A DNA stretch of 64,000 nt from Sulfurovaceae bacterium (GTDB lineage Bacteria > Campylobacterota > Campylobacteria > Campylobacterales > Sulfurovaceae). The notes below the pieces were generated by a model. The model saw only the letters and a list, made by a program, of their open reading frames with translations. It made no database searches and was not told where the DNA came from. This document shows positions 1 through 8,128 of the stretch, in pieces. The stretch lies in NCBI GenBank assembly GCA_028714675.1, contig JAQTLV010000002.1, positions 227,908 through 291,907 of the forward strand, given 5' to 3'. Both the position numbers and the translations under genes were made by a program. Positions within the stretch are counted from its first letter, which is position 1. The number at the start of each line of letters is the position of its first letter.

Positions 1-3000
1 AAGCAAAAAAGAACAATTATTTTTATTGATGCAATTAATGAAGGAAAAGGTAGAAATTTTTGGAAAGATTATTTAGTAAGTTTTGTAGAGTCTATAAAAA
101 AATATGAATGGCTAGGTTTAGTTCTAAGTATCCGTTCTTCATATGTTGATTTAGTTATACCTGAGGGGATAAAAAACGATGACACTATAGCTGCCGTTAC
201 ACATTATGGTTTTGATGAGATAGAATATGATGCATCGAAGATTTTTTTTAAATACTATAATATTGAACAGCCTACTATTCCATTGCTTCACCCAGAATTT
301 TCAAATCCTTTATTTCTAAAATTATTTTGTGAGGGATTACAAAAGAAAGGCCTTGTTCGAGTACCAGAAGGTTATGAAGGAATATCGAATATTATTAAGT
401 TTTTTATAGAGGGCATTGAAGATAAATTAATACATAAATATGAGCCTATAAAAAGATTAAAGTTGTTAAACAAAATTATAGATAATTTAATTATCCAAAG
501 TCTTGAAAATCAAGTTATAGCCTATGATATAGCATATGAAAAAGTAGAAGATATATCATCAAAATATGGACTAAGTAGTGGATTGCTAGATGACTTGATT
601 TCAGAAGGTCTTTTAACACAAAATCTTCAATATGATTATGCAACAAAAGAGTACCATGAAACAGTTTATTTTGTATATGAGAGATTTGAAGATCATTTAA
701 AAGTAAAATATCTATTTGAACAATTTTTAGATAAGGATAACCCTAAAGAGTCTTTTGAGAAAGAACCTTTATGTGGTTATTTTGAAGAAGATAAGATGTA
801 TTACAACAGGGGTATTATTGATGCTATGAGTATACAGCTTCCTGAGGTTTGTAATGTGGAACTTATAGATATGATAGACCAAAATCAGGTTTTGGTTGAA
901 AGTTTTTTTGAAAGTTTACTATGGAGAAAAGTAGATAGTATCTCTCAATATACAGTTGATAGAGTATTAAAAAATATAGACAATTCCTACATACAAAAAA
1001 ATATTTTTGAAACATTCTTTTTAATTGCTTCTAATACTAAGCATCCGTTAAATGCAAACTTAATGCATGAATATTTAAAAGACTTTTCTATGAAAGATAG
1101 AGATGTTTGGTTTATTTCTTTGTTGAATGATATTTATTTAGACTATGGAATAAATCCTATAAAAAGGATTATTGACTGGTCATGGTCTGACGAAGATAAA
1201 AGTTATATATCAGATGAATCTTTACTTTTGAATTCTATAGCATTATCTTGGTTTTTGACAACATCTAATAGAAAATTAAGAGACTACTCAACAAAAGCAT
1301 TAATTTCAATTTTACAAGGCAGAATTAGCACTCTTTTAGAACTTCTAAAAAAGTTCGAAGGTATTAATGAATTATATATACAAGAGCGATTGCTTGCGGT
1401 CGCTTTTGGGGTTACTGTTAGAACAGAAAATAATACCAAATTAAAAGATCTTGGAGAATATATTTATAAGACTATTTTTGATACTGAAGAAGTTATCATA
1501 CATATTTTACTAAGAGATTATGCTAAAAGTACAATTGATTATATATCATATTTGGGTATTGAATTAGACATAGATTTTGAAAAGATAAAGCCACCATATA
1601 AAAGTTATTTCCCTTCTATTGAAGAACTACCAACAAATGAAGATTTGGCAAAATATGAAGATAAAGATGATGGATATAATCAAAGTCGAATTATCTCTTC
1701 AATGATGACAGAGCATGGTGGTGGGATGTATGGAGATTTTGGTAGATATGTATTTGGTAGTAAACTGTATGACTTTGAGTGTAAAAAAGATGAACAGTTG
1801 ATTAGCAACTATGCAACTAGAAAGATATTTGAGGATTACGGTTATAATGGAAGTTTTTTCAATGATGCTGAAAAGTCTATCCAAGAGAATAATAGGTATG
1901 GCTATAATCGGCATAATCATAAAATAGAAAGAATTGGGAAAAAGTATCAATGGATAGCAATGCATGATACTTTAGCTAGGGTAATGGATAATTTCAAAAT
2001 GAGAGATCACAATAGTGGATGGAATGGTGAAGAAAAAGTGTATATTGATTATCAAGGTTCATATGAACCTTGTGTTAGAGATATTGACCCTACAATTTTA
2101 TTAAAAGAGACTAAATCTAGTTGGTATATAGAGACAGATAGTAAATTTTGGTGGAGTGTTAAAACAAACTTTCAATGGAAGATGGATAACAAAGAGTGGA
2201 TTAATTTTACAAGTGATATACAAAACCCTAAAAATTCCATATTTTTTATTGATGATAGTGGTCAAGAGTGGATTGCTTTGGATTCGTCACCAAACTGGAT
2301 AGAACCAATTAAAAAAGGGGTTGATAAATCTAGTATAGTGTATAAAAAAGCTTGGTATATTTTACATGGTTATTTAATTCCAAATGAACATATTAATGAA
2401 TTTAAAGCATGGGCTGAAAATCAAAGTTTTTGGAACAACTGGATGCCTGATGCTAAAGAACATTACCAAATGTTTAACAGAGAATTCTACTGGTCAGATA
2501 TGTATGCTTTTTTTCAAAACCCATACTATGGATATGAAGAGTGGTCAGAAATAGATAGTTACGGATTGAAAGCAAAATATCCACATAAAATTGGTTTAAC
2601 GACCTCTCAATATTATTGGGAATCAGAGTTTGATTATTCGAAAGAAGATTCATTACGTATGAATAAGCCATCTAATATACTTTTCGAAGGCATGAAAATG
2701 AGATATTCAGCACAAGAAGGTCATTTTATAGACCAAAATGGAGAAATTATCTGTTTTGATCCAAGTATATATCATGAATCAAATCCATATTTAATGGTTA
2801 GAAAGGATAAATTAATACAGTTTCTCTCGGAAAATAATTTAACAATTTGTTGGACTTTGCTAGGTGAAAAACAAGTTATTACACCATCTTTTGGCAGAGA
2901 TGACAGCATGGGTGTTATGCAAATGAGTGGCTATGTCTCTTTGGATGGCACTGGTATTATCAATGTAAAAGATGCAGAGCATGAATCTGAAAGATATAAT

Positions 3001-3039
3001 ATAAAACTTAAAATTGAAGATATGGATATAAAACAATGA
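1..3039 (+). CDS. STAND-type NTPase, AVAST/NACHT-like (5' partial)
   Basis: The frame is open from base 1, so the gene starts outside the window; 1,012 codons are visible. The visible part begins at a Walker B-like IIFIDAINEG, followed by an LSIRSSY sensor-like segment (about residues 42-48), an NPLFLKLFCEGL helix, and a winged-helix region ending in VYERFEDHL (about 226-233). The long C-terminal half carries YGDFGRYVFGS and RDIDPT (about 693-698). I associate this combination with antiviral STAND (Avs) ATPases, in which the C-terminal part senses phage proteins and the N-terminus carries an effector. The P-loop and any N-terminal effector lie off-window. Its stop overlaps the next gene by 4 bp. 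The assignment is from recognised motifs only; another bacterial NACHT family is possible. Confidence 0.75.
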   Translation, partial: KQKRTIIFIDAINEGKGRNFWKDYLVSFVESIKKYEWLGLVLSIRSSYVDLVIPEGIKNDDTIAAVTHYGFDEIEYDASKIFFKYYNIEQPTIPLLHPEFSNPLFLKLFCEGLQKKGLVRVPEGYEGISNIIKFFIEGIEDKLIHKYEPIKRLKLLNKIIDNLIIQSLENQVIAYDIAYEKVEDISSKYGLSSGLLDDLISEGLLTQNLQYDYATKEYHETVYFVYERFEDHLKVKYLFEQFLDKDNPKESFEKEPLCGYFEEDKMYYNRGIIDAMSIQLPEVCNVELIDMIDQNQVLVESFFESLLWRKVDSISQYTVDRVLKNIDNSYIQKNIFETFFLIASNTKHPLNANLMHEYLKDFSMKDRDVWFISLLNDIYLDYGINPIKRIIDWSWSDEDKSYISDESLLLNSIALSWFLTTSNRKLRDYSTKALISILQGRISTLLELLKKFEGINELYIQERLLAVAFGVTVRTENNTKLKDLGEYIYKTIFDTEEVIIHILLRDYAKSTIDYISYLGIELDIDFEKIKPPYKSYFPSIEELPTNEDLAKYEDKDDGYNQSRIISSMMTEHGGGMYGDFGRYVFGSKLYDFECKKDEQLISNYATRKIFEDYGYNGSFFNDAEKSIQENNRYGYNRHNHKIERIGKKYQWIAMHDTLARVMDNFKMRDHNSGWNGEEKVYIDYQGSYEPCVRDIDPTILLKETKSSWYIETDSKFWWSVKTNFQWKMDNKEWINFTSDIQNPKNSIFFIDDSGQEWIALDSSPNWIEPIKKGVDKSSIVYKKAWYILHGYLIPNEHINEFKAWAENQSFWNNWMPDAKEHYQMFNREFYWSDMYAFFQNPYYGYEEWSEIDSYGLKAKYPHKIGLTTSQYYWESEFDYSKEDSLRMNKPSNILFEGMKMRYSAQEGHFIDQNGEIICFDPSIYHESNPYLMVRKDKLIQFLSENNLTICWTLLGEKQVITPSFGRDDSMGVMQMSGYVSLDGTGIINVKDAEHESERYNIKLKIEDMDIKQ

Positions 3040-3860
3040 TAAAAATTACAGAAAATCATATAGAAAACTCAGGTTTAGAAGAGCAAGAAAATATAAATCT
3101 ATCGATAGAAACAAAGAAAGAGAATTTATTTATTGAACCTTTGAGATTGATAAAAGAGTATCTACCTCTGATAGTTTTATTGCCAGCCACATTAGGCGGT
3201 TTATGGCAGATCGCTGCACTTGCTAGCATATCTATACCCTATGTGCGGTTTTTCTCTGTTACGCAATTGATTGCAGATGGAGTTTTGGTAATTTTAGTCG
3301 TCATGCCTTGGCTTATATGTGCTTATCTTTATGCCAAGCAGGTTGAAGAGTTTAAGATAAAACCAAAAAAGAAAAAAGAGCTATCTTCTAAAATTAGATA
3401 TTACTTATTGAGGGCATTTCTTGTTTTATATTTATCGTTAATCGCTATACTAATCATATATGTGCTAGTTTATGATGTATCTAAAACAAATAATGAATTA
3501 ATCAACTATATTGCAACTACAATTTTATTTTTCTCGATTGTTGTTATATTTGATCTGTTATTATTCAATGCTAGTTCGTCAGAAATTTTTGATAAAGCTT
3601 ATAATAGCAAGATATTCAAAGTACCATTTATATTTTTGTTTACTATGATATTTTTAGTGATTTTTCCAATGTTTTTTAACTCCAAATTTTTCATACCTCG
3701 TAATTTGGAAAATCTAGAAAATCTAGATAAGTATAATTCGGACAAAAATGCGAAGTTGCGATATTTTAATGACAAATACATATTTATAGAGCATAAAAAA
3801 GAAGATAATAGCACCACCATTCAAGTAGTGCCTTTTGAAGAGTTATTTGATATAAAATAG
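3036..3860 (+). CDS. Five-helix membrane protein coupled to STAND NTPase
   Basis: This 274-residue protein starts with ATGA overlapping the stop of the STAND gene, so the two are probably translationally coupled. After a polar N-terminus of about 45 residues come hydrophobic segments at about 46-68, 72-98, 126-149, 160-182 and 196-212. A soluble tail of about 60 residues follows, rich in charged residues and containing LRYFNDKYIFIEH. I recognise no enzymatic motif. Its position suggests a membrane effector or accessory of the upstream NTPase, but that is inference from gene order. It could also be an unrelated hypothetical membrane protein. Confidence 0.7.
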   Translation: MIKITENHIENSGLEEQENINLSIETKKENLFIEPLRLIKEYLPLIVLLPATLGGLWQIAALASISIPYVRFFSVTQLIADGVLVILVVMPWLICAYLYAKQVEEFKIKPKKKKELSSKIRYYLLRAFLVLYLSLIAILIIYVLVYDVSKTNNELINYIATTILFFSIVVIFDLLLFNASSSEIFDKAYNSKIFKVPFIFLFTMIFLVIFPMFFNSKFFIPRNLENLENLDKYNSDKNAKLRYFNDKYIFIEHKKEDNSTTIQVVPFEELFDIK

Positions 3861-3876
3861 TGATAAGCTACTTACA

Positions 3877-4599
3877 TCAATAATCGTTAAAGTTTTCTAC
3901 CTTTGACATAGGAGTCAATTTCTTCATCTTTGGATTTATCTTGCTAGTGGTTATCTTTGGTTTCAAACCTTCGTTTTCCTCTGATTCCATAACAACCAAA
4001 TCTTCGGTATGTTCATGTACATTTGTGAGATAATTATAACTATCTTCACTTCCAACACCAGAAGCTCTATGCCACTCTGATGTATCTGCTCCGATTAATA
4101 CAAATTGATTATTTTGATATCTAAAACGAAAAACCGAACTAGTGGCATACCAGCTACCCATACTCATCATGGTAGTAAAGGAAACAATCAATTTATTGTT
4201 TTTTATATCAACTGCACTATCAACCATAAAATTTGGATTTTCTTCATTATCTTCTGGTGGGATAAGCTCGCCATTTATAGATGATGGTTCGAGATGATAG
4301 ACACCTTTTTCATCTTGGAACATCACTAAGATAGTTCTTGGGTTATAATTGAATTCGCGTGAACTGTCATATCCATCGCCCTTTTTGATATTTTTAGGAT
4401 TTGTATCTTCTATCACGAGCACCATATCTTTGCGGTTATCACCGTTCAAATCACCATAATTTGTACTTATAAGTCTAGCTTTTTTGCCTACGAAATCAGC
4501 TGGCTGTTTACCCTCTTTAATAAAATTTTGTTCCTTAGCATATAAACTGCCAAAAAGAACACACATCAAAGCCATACCAAAAACTATCTTTTTACTCAT
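3877..4599 (-). CDS. Secreted VCBS/FG-GAP-like protein
   Basis: The protein has 240 residues with an N-terminal signal peptide (MSKKIVFGMALMCVLFGSLYA, split at about residue 21) and no other membrane segment. Residues about 47-60 read YGDLNGDNRKDMVLVIED, a Dx(D/N)xDxxxD-type calcium-binding loop as found in VCBS/FG-GAP repeats of surface proteins. The rest resembles periplasmic proteins that compare stored and computed values, with no catalytic motif visible. It is convergent with the membrane protein upstream and has no operon partner. Function unknown; periplasmic or surface location is inferred from the signal peptide. Confidence 0.75.
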   Translation of the reverse strand: MSKKIVFGMALMCVLFGSLYAKEQNFIKEGKQPADFVGKKARLISTNYGDLNGDNRKDMVLVIEDTNPKNIKKGDGYDSSREFNYNPRTILVMFQDEKGVYHLEPSSINGELIPPEDNEENPNFMVDSAVDIKNNKLIVSFTTMMSMGSWYATSSVFRFRYQNNQFVLIGADTSEWHRASGVGSEDSYNYLTNVHEHTEDLVVMESEENEGLKPKITTSKINPKMKKLTPMSKVENFNDY

Positions 4600-4703
4600 T
4601 GTTTATCCATCTTTTTATATTTCACACATTATAACAAATTTATAGTAGCAATACAGAATCATTCATTAATAAAAATAAAGAGCAATATTTTAAAGAAAGA
4701 GAT

Positions 4704-5009
4704 GTGTTTTGGGCTAGTATAGGTGTTAATATAGGTTATGAGCAAGATGGCAAAGGTGAAATATTTTCGAGACCTGTACTGATAGTTAAAAAGTATGGTA
4801 AAAATATATTTTTTGGCATACCACTATCAACGAAAATAAAAGAGGGAAGTTTTTTCTTTGATTTTTATCTAAACCGACAAAAGAGCAATGCACTATTGGT
4901 GCAAGGAAGAACATATGATAGCAAAAGGCTTGAAAATAAAATTGGAAAAATATCCAAAGAGGATTTTATAAAATTGAAAATAAAACTTAGAGAATTACTG
5001 AATTTGTAG
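4704..5009 (+). CDS. Orphan PemK/MazF-like toxin-family protein, start uncertain
   Basis: The GTG-initiated form has 101 residues and contains ASIGVNIGYEQDGKGE, SRPVLIVKK and ALLVQGRTYDSKRL, the pattern of PemK/MazF-like endoribonuclease-fold proteins. Family members usually run further at the N-terminus. Here the same frame stays open upstream to a stop at 4632-4634 and reads plausible protein (ending EQYFKERDVFW), yet it offers no ATG, GTG or TTG start. The gene may therefore use a rare start, or it may have lost its 5' end. No antitoxin-like gene lies beside it. Toxin activity is not established; the fold assignment is fairly secure. Confidence 0.65.
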   Translation: MFWASIGVNIGYEQDGKGEIFSRPVLIVKKYGKNIFFGIPLSTKIKEGSFFFDFYLNRQKSNALLVQGRTYDSKRLENKIGKISKEDFIKLKIKLRELLNL

Positions 5010-5016
5010 ATTTTCT

Positions 5017-5036
5017 CCCCTTGAGAAATCAAGGGG
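5017..5036. repeat. Perfect 8-bp hairpin with GAAA tetraloop
   Basis: CCCCTTGA (5017-5024), loop GAAA (5025-5028), then TCAAGGGG (5029-5036). The G+C-rich stem stands out from AT-rich surroundings. No T-run follows (the next bases are CATCCCGAAGG), so it is not a standard intrinsic terminator. It lies just 3' of the PemK/MazF-like gene and could be a REP-like element or transposon relic. Confidence 0.6.
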
Positions 5037-5138
5037 CATCCCGAAGGACAATTGTAAGTGGATTATAACATGTTTTCGATACCGTGTCAAGTTGAAAAAT
5101 AGGATAATTAAAATGACAATTCTTTATATATCAAAAGC

Positions 5139-5144
5139 TATAAT
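5139..5144 (+). promoter_or_regulatory. -10 box of a probably leaderless ychJ transcript
   Basis: TATAAT lies 6 nt upstream of the ATG at 5151, and no Shine-Dalgarno sequence sits between them. A start site 6-7 nt after the -10 hexamer would fall at the start codon, implying a leaderless mRNA. The element was chosen by eye; AT-rich DNA makes chance matches common. Confidence 0.4.
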
Positions 5145-5150
5145 TATCTC

Positions 5151-5552
5151 ATGAAAATATCTATAAATGCTCTATGTCCTTGTCATAGCGGTCAAAAATA
5201 CAAAAAATGTTGTCAAGCTTATCATGTAGGAGCAAATCCATCAAATGCTTTGGCGTTGATGAGGTCGAGATATAGTGCCTTTGCATTGCGTTTGGTGGAC
5301 TATATCATCGCTTCTACGCATCCAGACAACACAGAGTATACCAAAGATACAAAAGAGTGGAAAAAGGGCATAGCGGAGTTTTGTGACAATGCAAATTTTA
5401 CAGGACTTGAAATAATTGAGTTTGTGGATGGTGAGAATGAGGCTTTTGTGACATTTAAAGCCATTTTAGGCGATATGCAATTTATCGAAAAAAGCAGATT
5501 TCTTAGGGTTGATAGTAAATGGCTCTATGAGAGTGGTGACTTTGCCACATAA
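5151..5552 (+). CDS. ychJ: YchJ-family SEC-C motif protein
   Basis: The 133-residue protein begins with a zinc-binding SEC-C-like motif (ALCPCHSGQKYKKCCQAYH, about residues 7-25). The YchJ/UPF0225 core follows, with LMRSRYSAFALRLVDYIIAST and a C-terminal FLRVDSKWLYESGD. The cellular role of YchJ proteins is not well defined; a zinc-binding, NTF2-like fold is expected. Length is typical or slightly short for the family. It stands alone between the PemK/MazF-like gene and a convergent Lys/Ala-rich gene. Confidence 0.88.
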   Translation: MKISINALCPCHSGQKYKKCCQAYHVGANPSNALALMRSRYSAFALRLVDYIIASTHPDNTEYTKDTKEWKKGIAEFCDNANFTGLEIIEFVDGENEAFVTFKAILGDMQFIEKSRFLRVDSKWLYESGDFAT

Positions 5553-5583
5553 GGTTTATGTGACAAAGCCGAGTATAGTCGTA

Positions 5584-6057
5584 TTATGCTTTTTTCTCTA
5601 CTTTTTTGGTAGTCTTTTTTGTTGCTGGTTTAGCAGCAGCAGTTTTAGTACTAGCGGTCTTAGCAGCAGCAGTTTTAGTGCCTGCAGTTTTAGTAGTAGC
5701 CTTTTTGGCAACAGTTGTTTTAGTGGTAGTTTTAGCAGTAGCCTTTTTGACAGTTTTAGGTTTTTCATCAACTTTTTTTGCTAGCTCTCCAAGCTTTTTG
5801 CTCACATTTGTTAGACCTTCGTCTGCCAAAACTTTAGCTTTTTTGCTAAGTTCATCTAGTTCTTCTAAGCCTTCTTTTGCCATCTTTTTGCTTTTTACTG
5901 CAATCTTTGCCCCAACCTCAGATGCTTCTTTAGCTATCTCATCAGCTACTACTTTTGCTTTTTTACCAAGCTCATCAAGTTCTTCTAAACCTTCTTTGGC
6001 CATTTCATTTGCTTTTTCACTTGTTTTACCAAAGAATTTTTTTATCATTTCAAACAT
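5584..6057 (-). CDS. Lys/Ala/Thr-rich phasin- or histone H1-like protein
   Basis: This 157-residue protein has two parts. Residues 1-95 form a helical, coiled-coil-like region containing a direct duplication: MAKEGLEELDELGKKAKV at about 19-36 and nearly the same sequence at about 59-76. Residues about 98-157 are low complexity, built of K, A, T and P (KKATAKTTTKTTVAKKATT and similar), like the DNA-binding tails of bacterial histone H1-like and AlgP proteins. A good ribosome site (AAGGA) precedes the ATG. DNA or polymer binding is inferred from composition only. Confidence 0.7.
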   Translation of the reverse strand: MFEMIKKFFGKTSEKANEMAKEGLEELDELGKKAKVVADEIAKEASEVGAKIAVKSKKMAKEGLEELDELSKKAKVLADEGLTNVSKKLGELAKKVDEKPKTVKKATAKTTTKTTVAKKATTKTAGTKTAAAKTASTKTAAAKPATKKTTKKVEKKA

Positions 6058-6145
6058 TTTTTAGTCCTTCTATAAAATTGAATTATTATAACATAAATAT
6101 ATATTAGAAATAAATAATTTTAATACTAAATATTTTTTATTTTAT

Positions 6146-7147
6146 TTATGAAGATAATCCTGCATCTGCAACTTTTAAAATCATTTGCTCATAAGTTATA
6201 TCTTCGTTGAGTATAAAAGATCTATAAAAATATCCATGACCAAGACCTGGCATAAAGTTAGCTTCTATAAAATGCAAAATACCATTTAAACCAGTTTTTA
6301 TATCAATTCTTCCCATGGTTTTACCGCCCAGCGCCCTAAAAGAGTTTATCGCTACATCACAAAGCTCTTGGTGAAGTTTTATATCAGTTACTGCTATAAC
6401 TTCTTCTAAGTTATTTATCTTGGCATCATAATCAAGGATACGATGTCCATTTTTATTTTTGCATGTGATAATTTCAACTGGCAGTATCATAAGAATATCT
6501 TTTGATTTATTTTCAAGAATACTAACGCTGTATTCTCTCCCAGATAAGTAATTTTCCACTAAAGTGCGAGATTGTTGTTTTATGTAAATATCTAAAACTT
6601 TTGTTTGATATGCTCTAAAATTAAATACAATAGAATCTGCATTGATTCCTCTGCTGTCTCCACCTGTGATTGGTTTTAGAAATAGAGGAAATGTTATAGG
6701 GAGTGAACTTTCATTTGAGTGTTCATTTGGCTGAGTAGTAAAAAATTGTGCAGTATTTATATTTGCTTCTTTTACAATTTCTTTCGCTCTATTTTTATCA
6801 TACTCACTATTTAAAGCCTCTTTGTTTGATGTAATGTAAAAAATATCATTTTCTTTTAGATAATCTGATAGCCAGAGTTCTTTTTCATCAAAATCAAAAT
6901 ACTTAATACCAGAAAAAACCAAATCAGGTTTTCTGTCGACTAAGCTTTCCAAATCTTCTTTTGTTTCTATGATAGTAATAATAACTTTTTTATAGCTTTT
7001 TGAGAGTATTTCAAAGATTATCTTTTCTTCTAGTTCGATACCAACATTTTTTCTATCTTCGGTTGGATTTGTTGCTGCTGGTATGGTAACAATTTCGATA
7101 TATTTATCGATTTTTATATTTTCAAGAGATTTGTTTCGTACTGTCAT
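6146..7147 (-). CDS. ATP-grasp ligase related to D-Ala-D-Ala ligase
   Basis: The 333-residue protein follows the Ddl-type ATP-grasp layout. Near the middle it has FPLFLKPITGGDSRGI (about 153-168), the ATP-binding lysine and glycine-rich loop. VENYLSGREYSVSIL (about 197-211) follows, and near the end GRIDIKTGLNGILHFIEANFMPGLG supplies the acidic metal ligands. These enzymes join a carboxylate to an amine through an acyl phosphate. Substrate cannot be read from the sequence; it is probably not the cell's main Ddl because the N-terminal substrate region diverges. It is a single gene with no pathway neighbours. Confidence 0.75.
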   Translation of the reverse strand: MTVRNKSLENIKIDKYIEIVTIPAATNPTEDRKNVGIELEEKIIFEILSKSYKKVIITIIETKEDLESLVDRKPDLVFSGIKYFDFDEKELWLSDYLKENDIFYITSNKEALNSEYDKNRAKEIVKEANINTAQFFTTQPNEHSNESSLPITFPLFLKPITGGDSRGINADSIVFNFRAYQTKVLDIYIKQQSRTLVENYLSGREYSVSILENKSKDILMILPVEIITCKNKNGHRILDYDAKINNLEEVIAVTDIKLHQELCDVAINSFRALGGKTMGRIDIKTGLNGILHFIEANFMPGLGHGYFYRSFILNEDITYEQMILKVADAGLSS

Positions 7148-7328
7148 CTTGATTTATTAAAATATACTATTGACATATGTTTTGTCCTTATTTTATAGTT
7201 TTGACATAATTAAATAGTTGATTTTTGCTCTGAAGAACTAAATAAAAGTTATTCAGGGTATCATAAATAGTATTAATTACACATTCTTGTTTTTTATTTG
7301 TAATAAATTGTCAGTTTTGAAAACTTCT

Positions 7329-8003
7329 TTATAAGTTATTTCTCATTGGTGCAATGATATAAAACCATATCGCACAAGTTTGACAAATAGCAGCAGATAA
7401 AACAAATATATGCCAGATGGCATGAGTGTATTTATATCGTTTTGCTACATAAAAAATAGTACCTATGGTGTACAAAAGTCCACCTATGGCAATCCACAGC
7501 AATGCATTTTTGTTTGTAAAATATAAATCTTTGATGATCAAAACAGAAAGCCATCCCATGCCAAGATATAGTATAAGAGAGAGTTTTTTGAATTTATCCA
7601 CAAAGAATAATTTCATAATGATGCCAAAAAGTGCAATTGTCCATAAAATCCAAAACAATACCCAAGCTTGAGTTGTTCCAATGCCAATAAGTAAAATAGG
7701 TGAGTATGTACCAGCAATGAGGGCAAATATAGCACTATGATCAAGTCGTTTTAGAGCAAACTTTGCTGGAGTATTTGAAAAAGAATGATAAAGAGTTGAA
7801 CCTAAAAACATTAGAATAAGTGTTGAGCCAAAAATACAAACAGATGCTATTTGTGCCCCATTTAAATTTATATCTGTTTCAAGAGCTTTTATAATCATAA
7901 AAACCAAAGCAACAATAGCAAATATGATGCCGATGATATGCGTGAGTATATTTAATAATTCTTCTTTTGGCCCATAGTCGGAGGTGTATTTCACAGATTG
8001 CAT
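7329..8003 (-). CDS. Hemolysin III/TrhA-family seven-helix membrane protein
   Basis: This 224-residue protein has seven hydrophobic segments and the family signatures STLYHSF (about 70-76), RLDHSAIFALIAGTYSP (about 86-102) and HAIWHIFVL near the C-terminus. The conserved histidines and aspartate resemble the metal site of PAQR-type receptors. Members are implicated in membrane-lipid or energy homeostasis rather than haemolysis. A clear AAAGGA ribosome site precedes the ATG. The 181-bp gap to the ATP-grasp gene shows nothing definite. Confidence 0.88.
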   Translation of the reverse strand: MQSVKYTSDYGPKEELLNILTHIIGIIFAIVALVFMIIKALETDINLNGAQIASVCIFGSTLILMFLGSTLYHSFSNTPAKFALKRLDHSAIFALIAGTYSPILLIGIGTTQAWVLFWILWTIALFGIIMKLFFVDKFKKLSLILYLGMGWLSVLIIKDLYFTNKNALLWIAIGGLLYTIGTIFYVAKRYKYTHAIWHIFVLSAAICQTCAIWFYIIAPMRNNL

Positions 8004-8117
8004 AACAGTCCTTTCAAAAGATACTATTTTTCAAGTTTCGTATGTATAATAAAATTATACTACTTATTTCAATATATTTTCTCAATTTAGATTGATATGA
8101 TATGATTATAAAAATGC

Positions 8118-8123
8118 AGGAGG
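8118..8123 (+). promoter_or_regulatory. Ribosome site fixing the 5'-nucleotidase start
   Basis: A full AGGAGG lies 5 nt before the ATG at 8129. The frame is open to an earlier ATG at 8102, but that codon has no ribosome site, and only the 8129 start puts the signal peptide at the N-terminus. Confidence 0.85.
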
Positions 8124-8128
8124 TCAAG

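Noticed and set aside
5509..6064. Plus-strand open frames rich in V/A/F/S opposite the Lys/Ala-rich gene
   Set aside because: They are mirror products of the lysine/alanine codon bias on the minus strand and lack ribosome sites or recognisable features.
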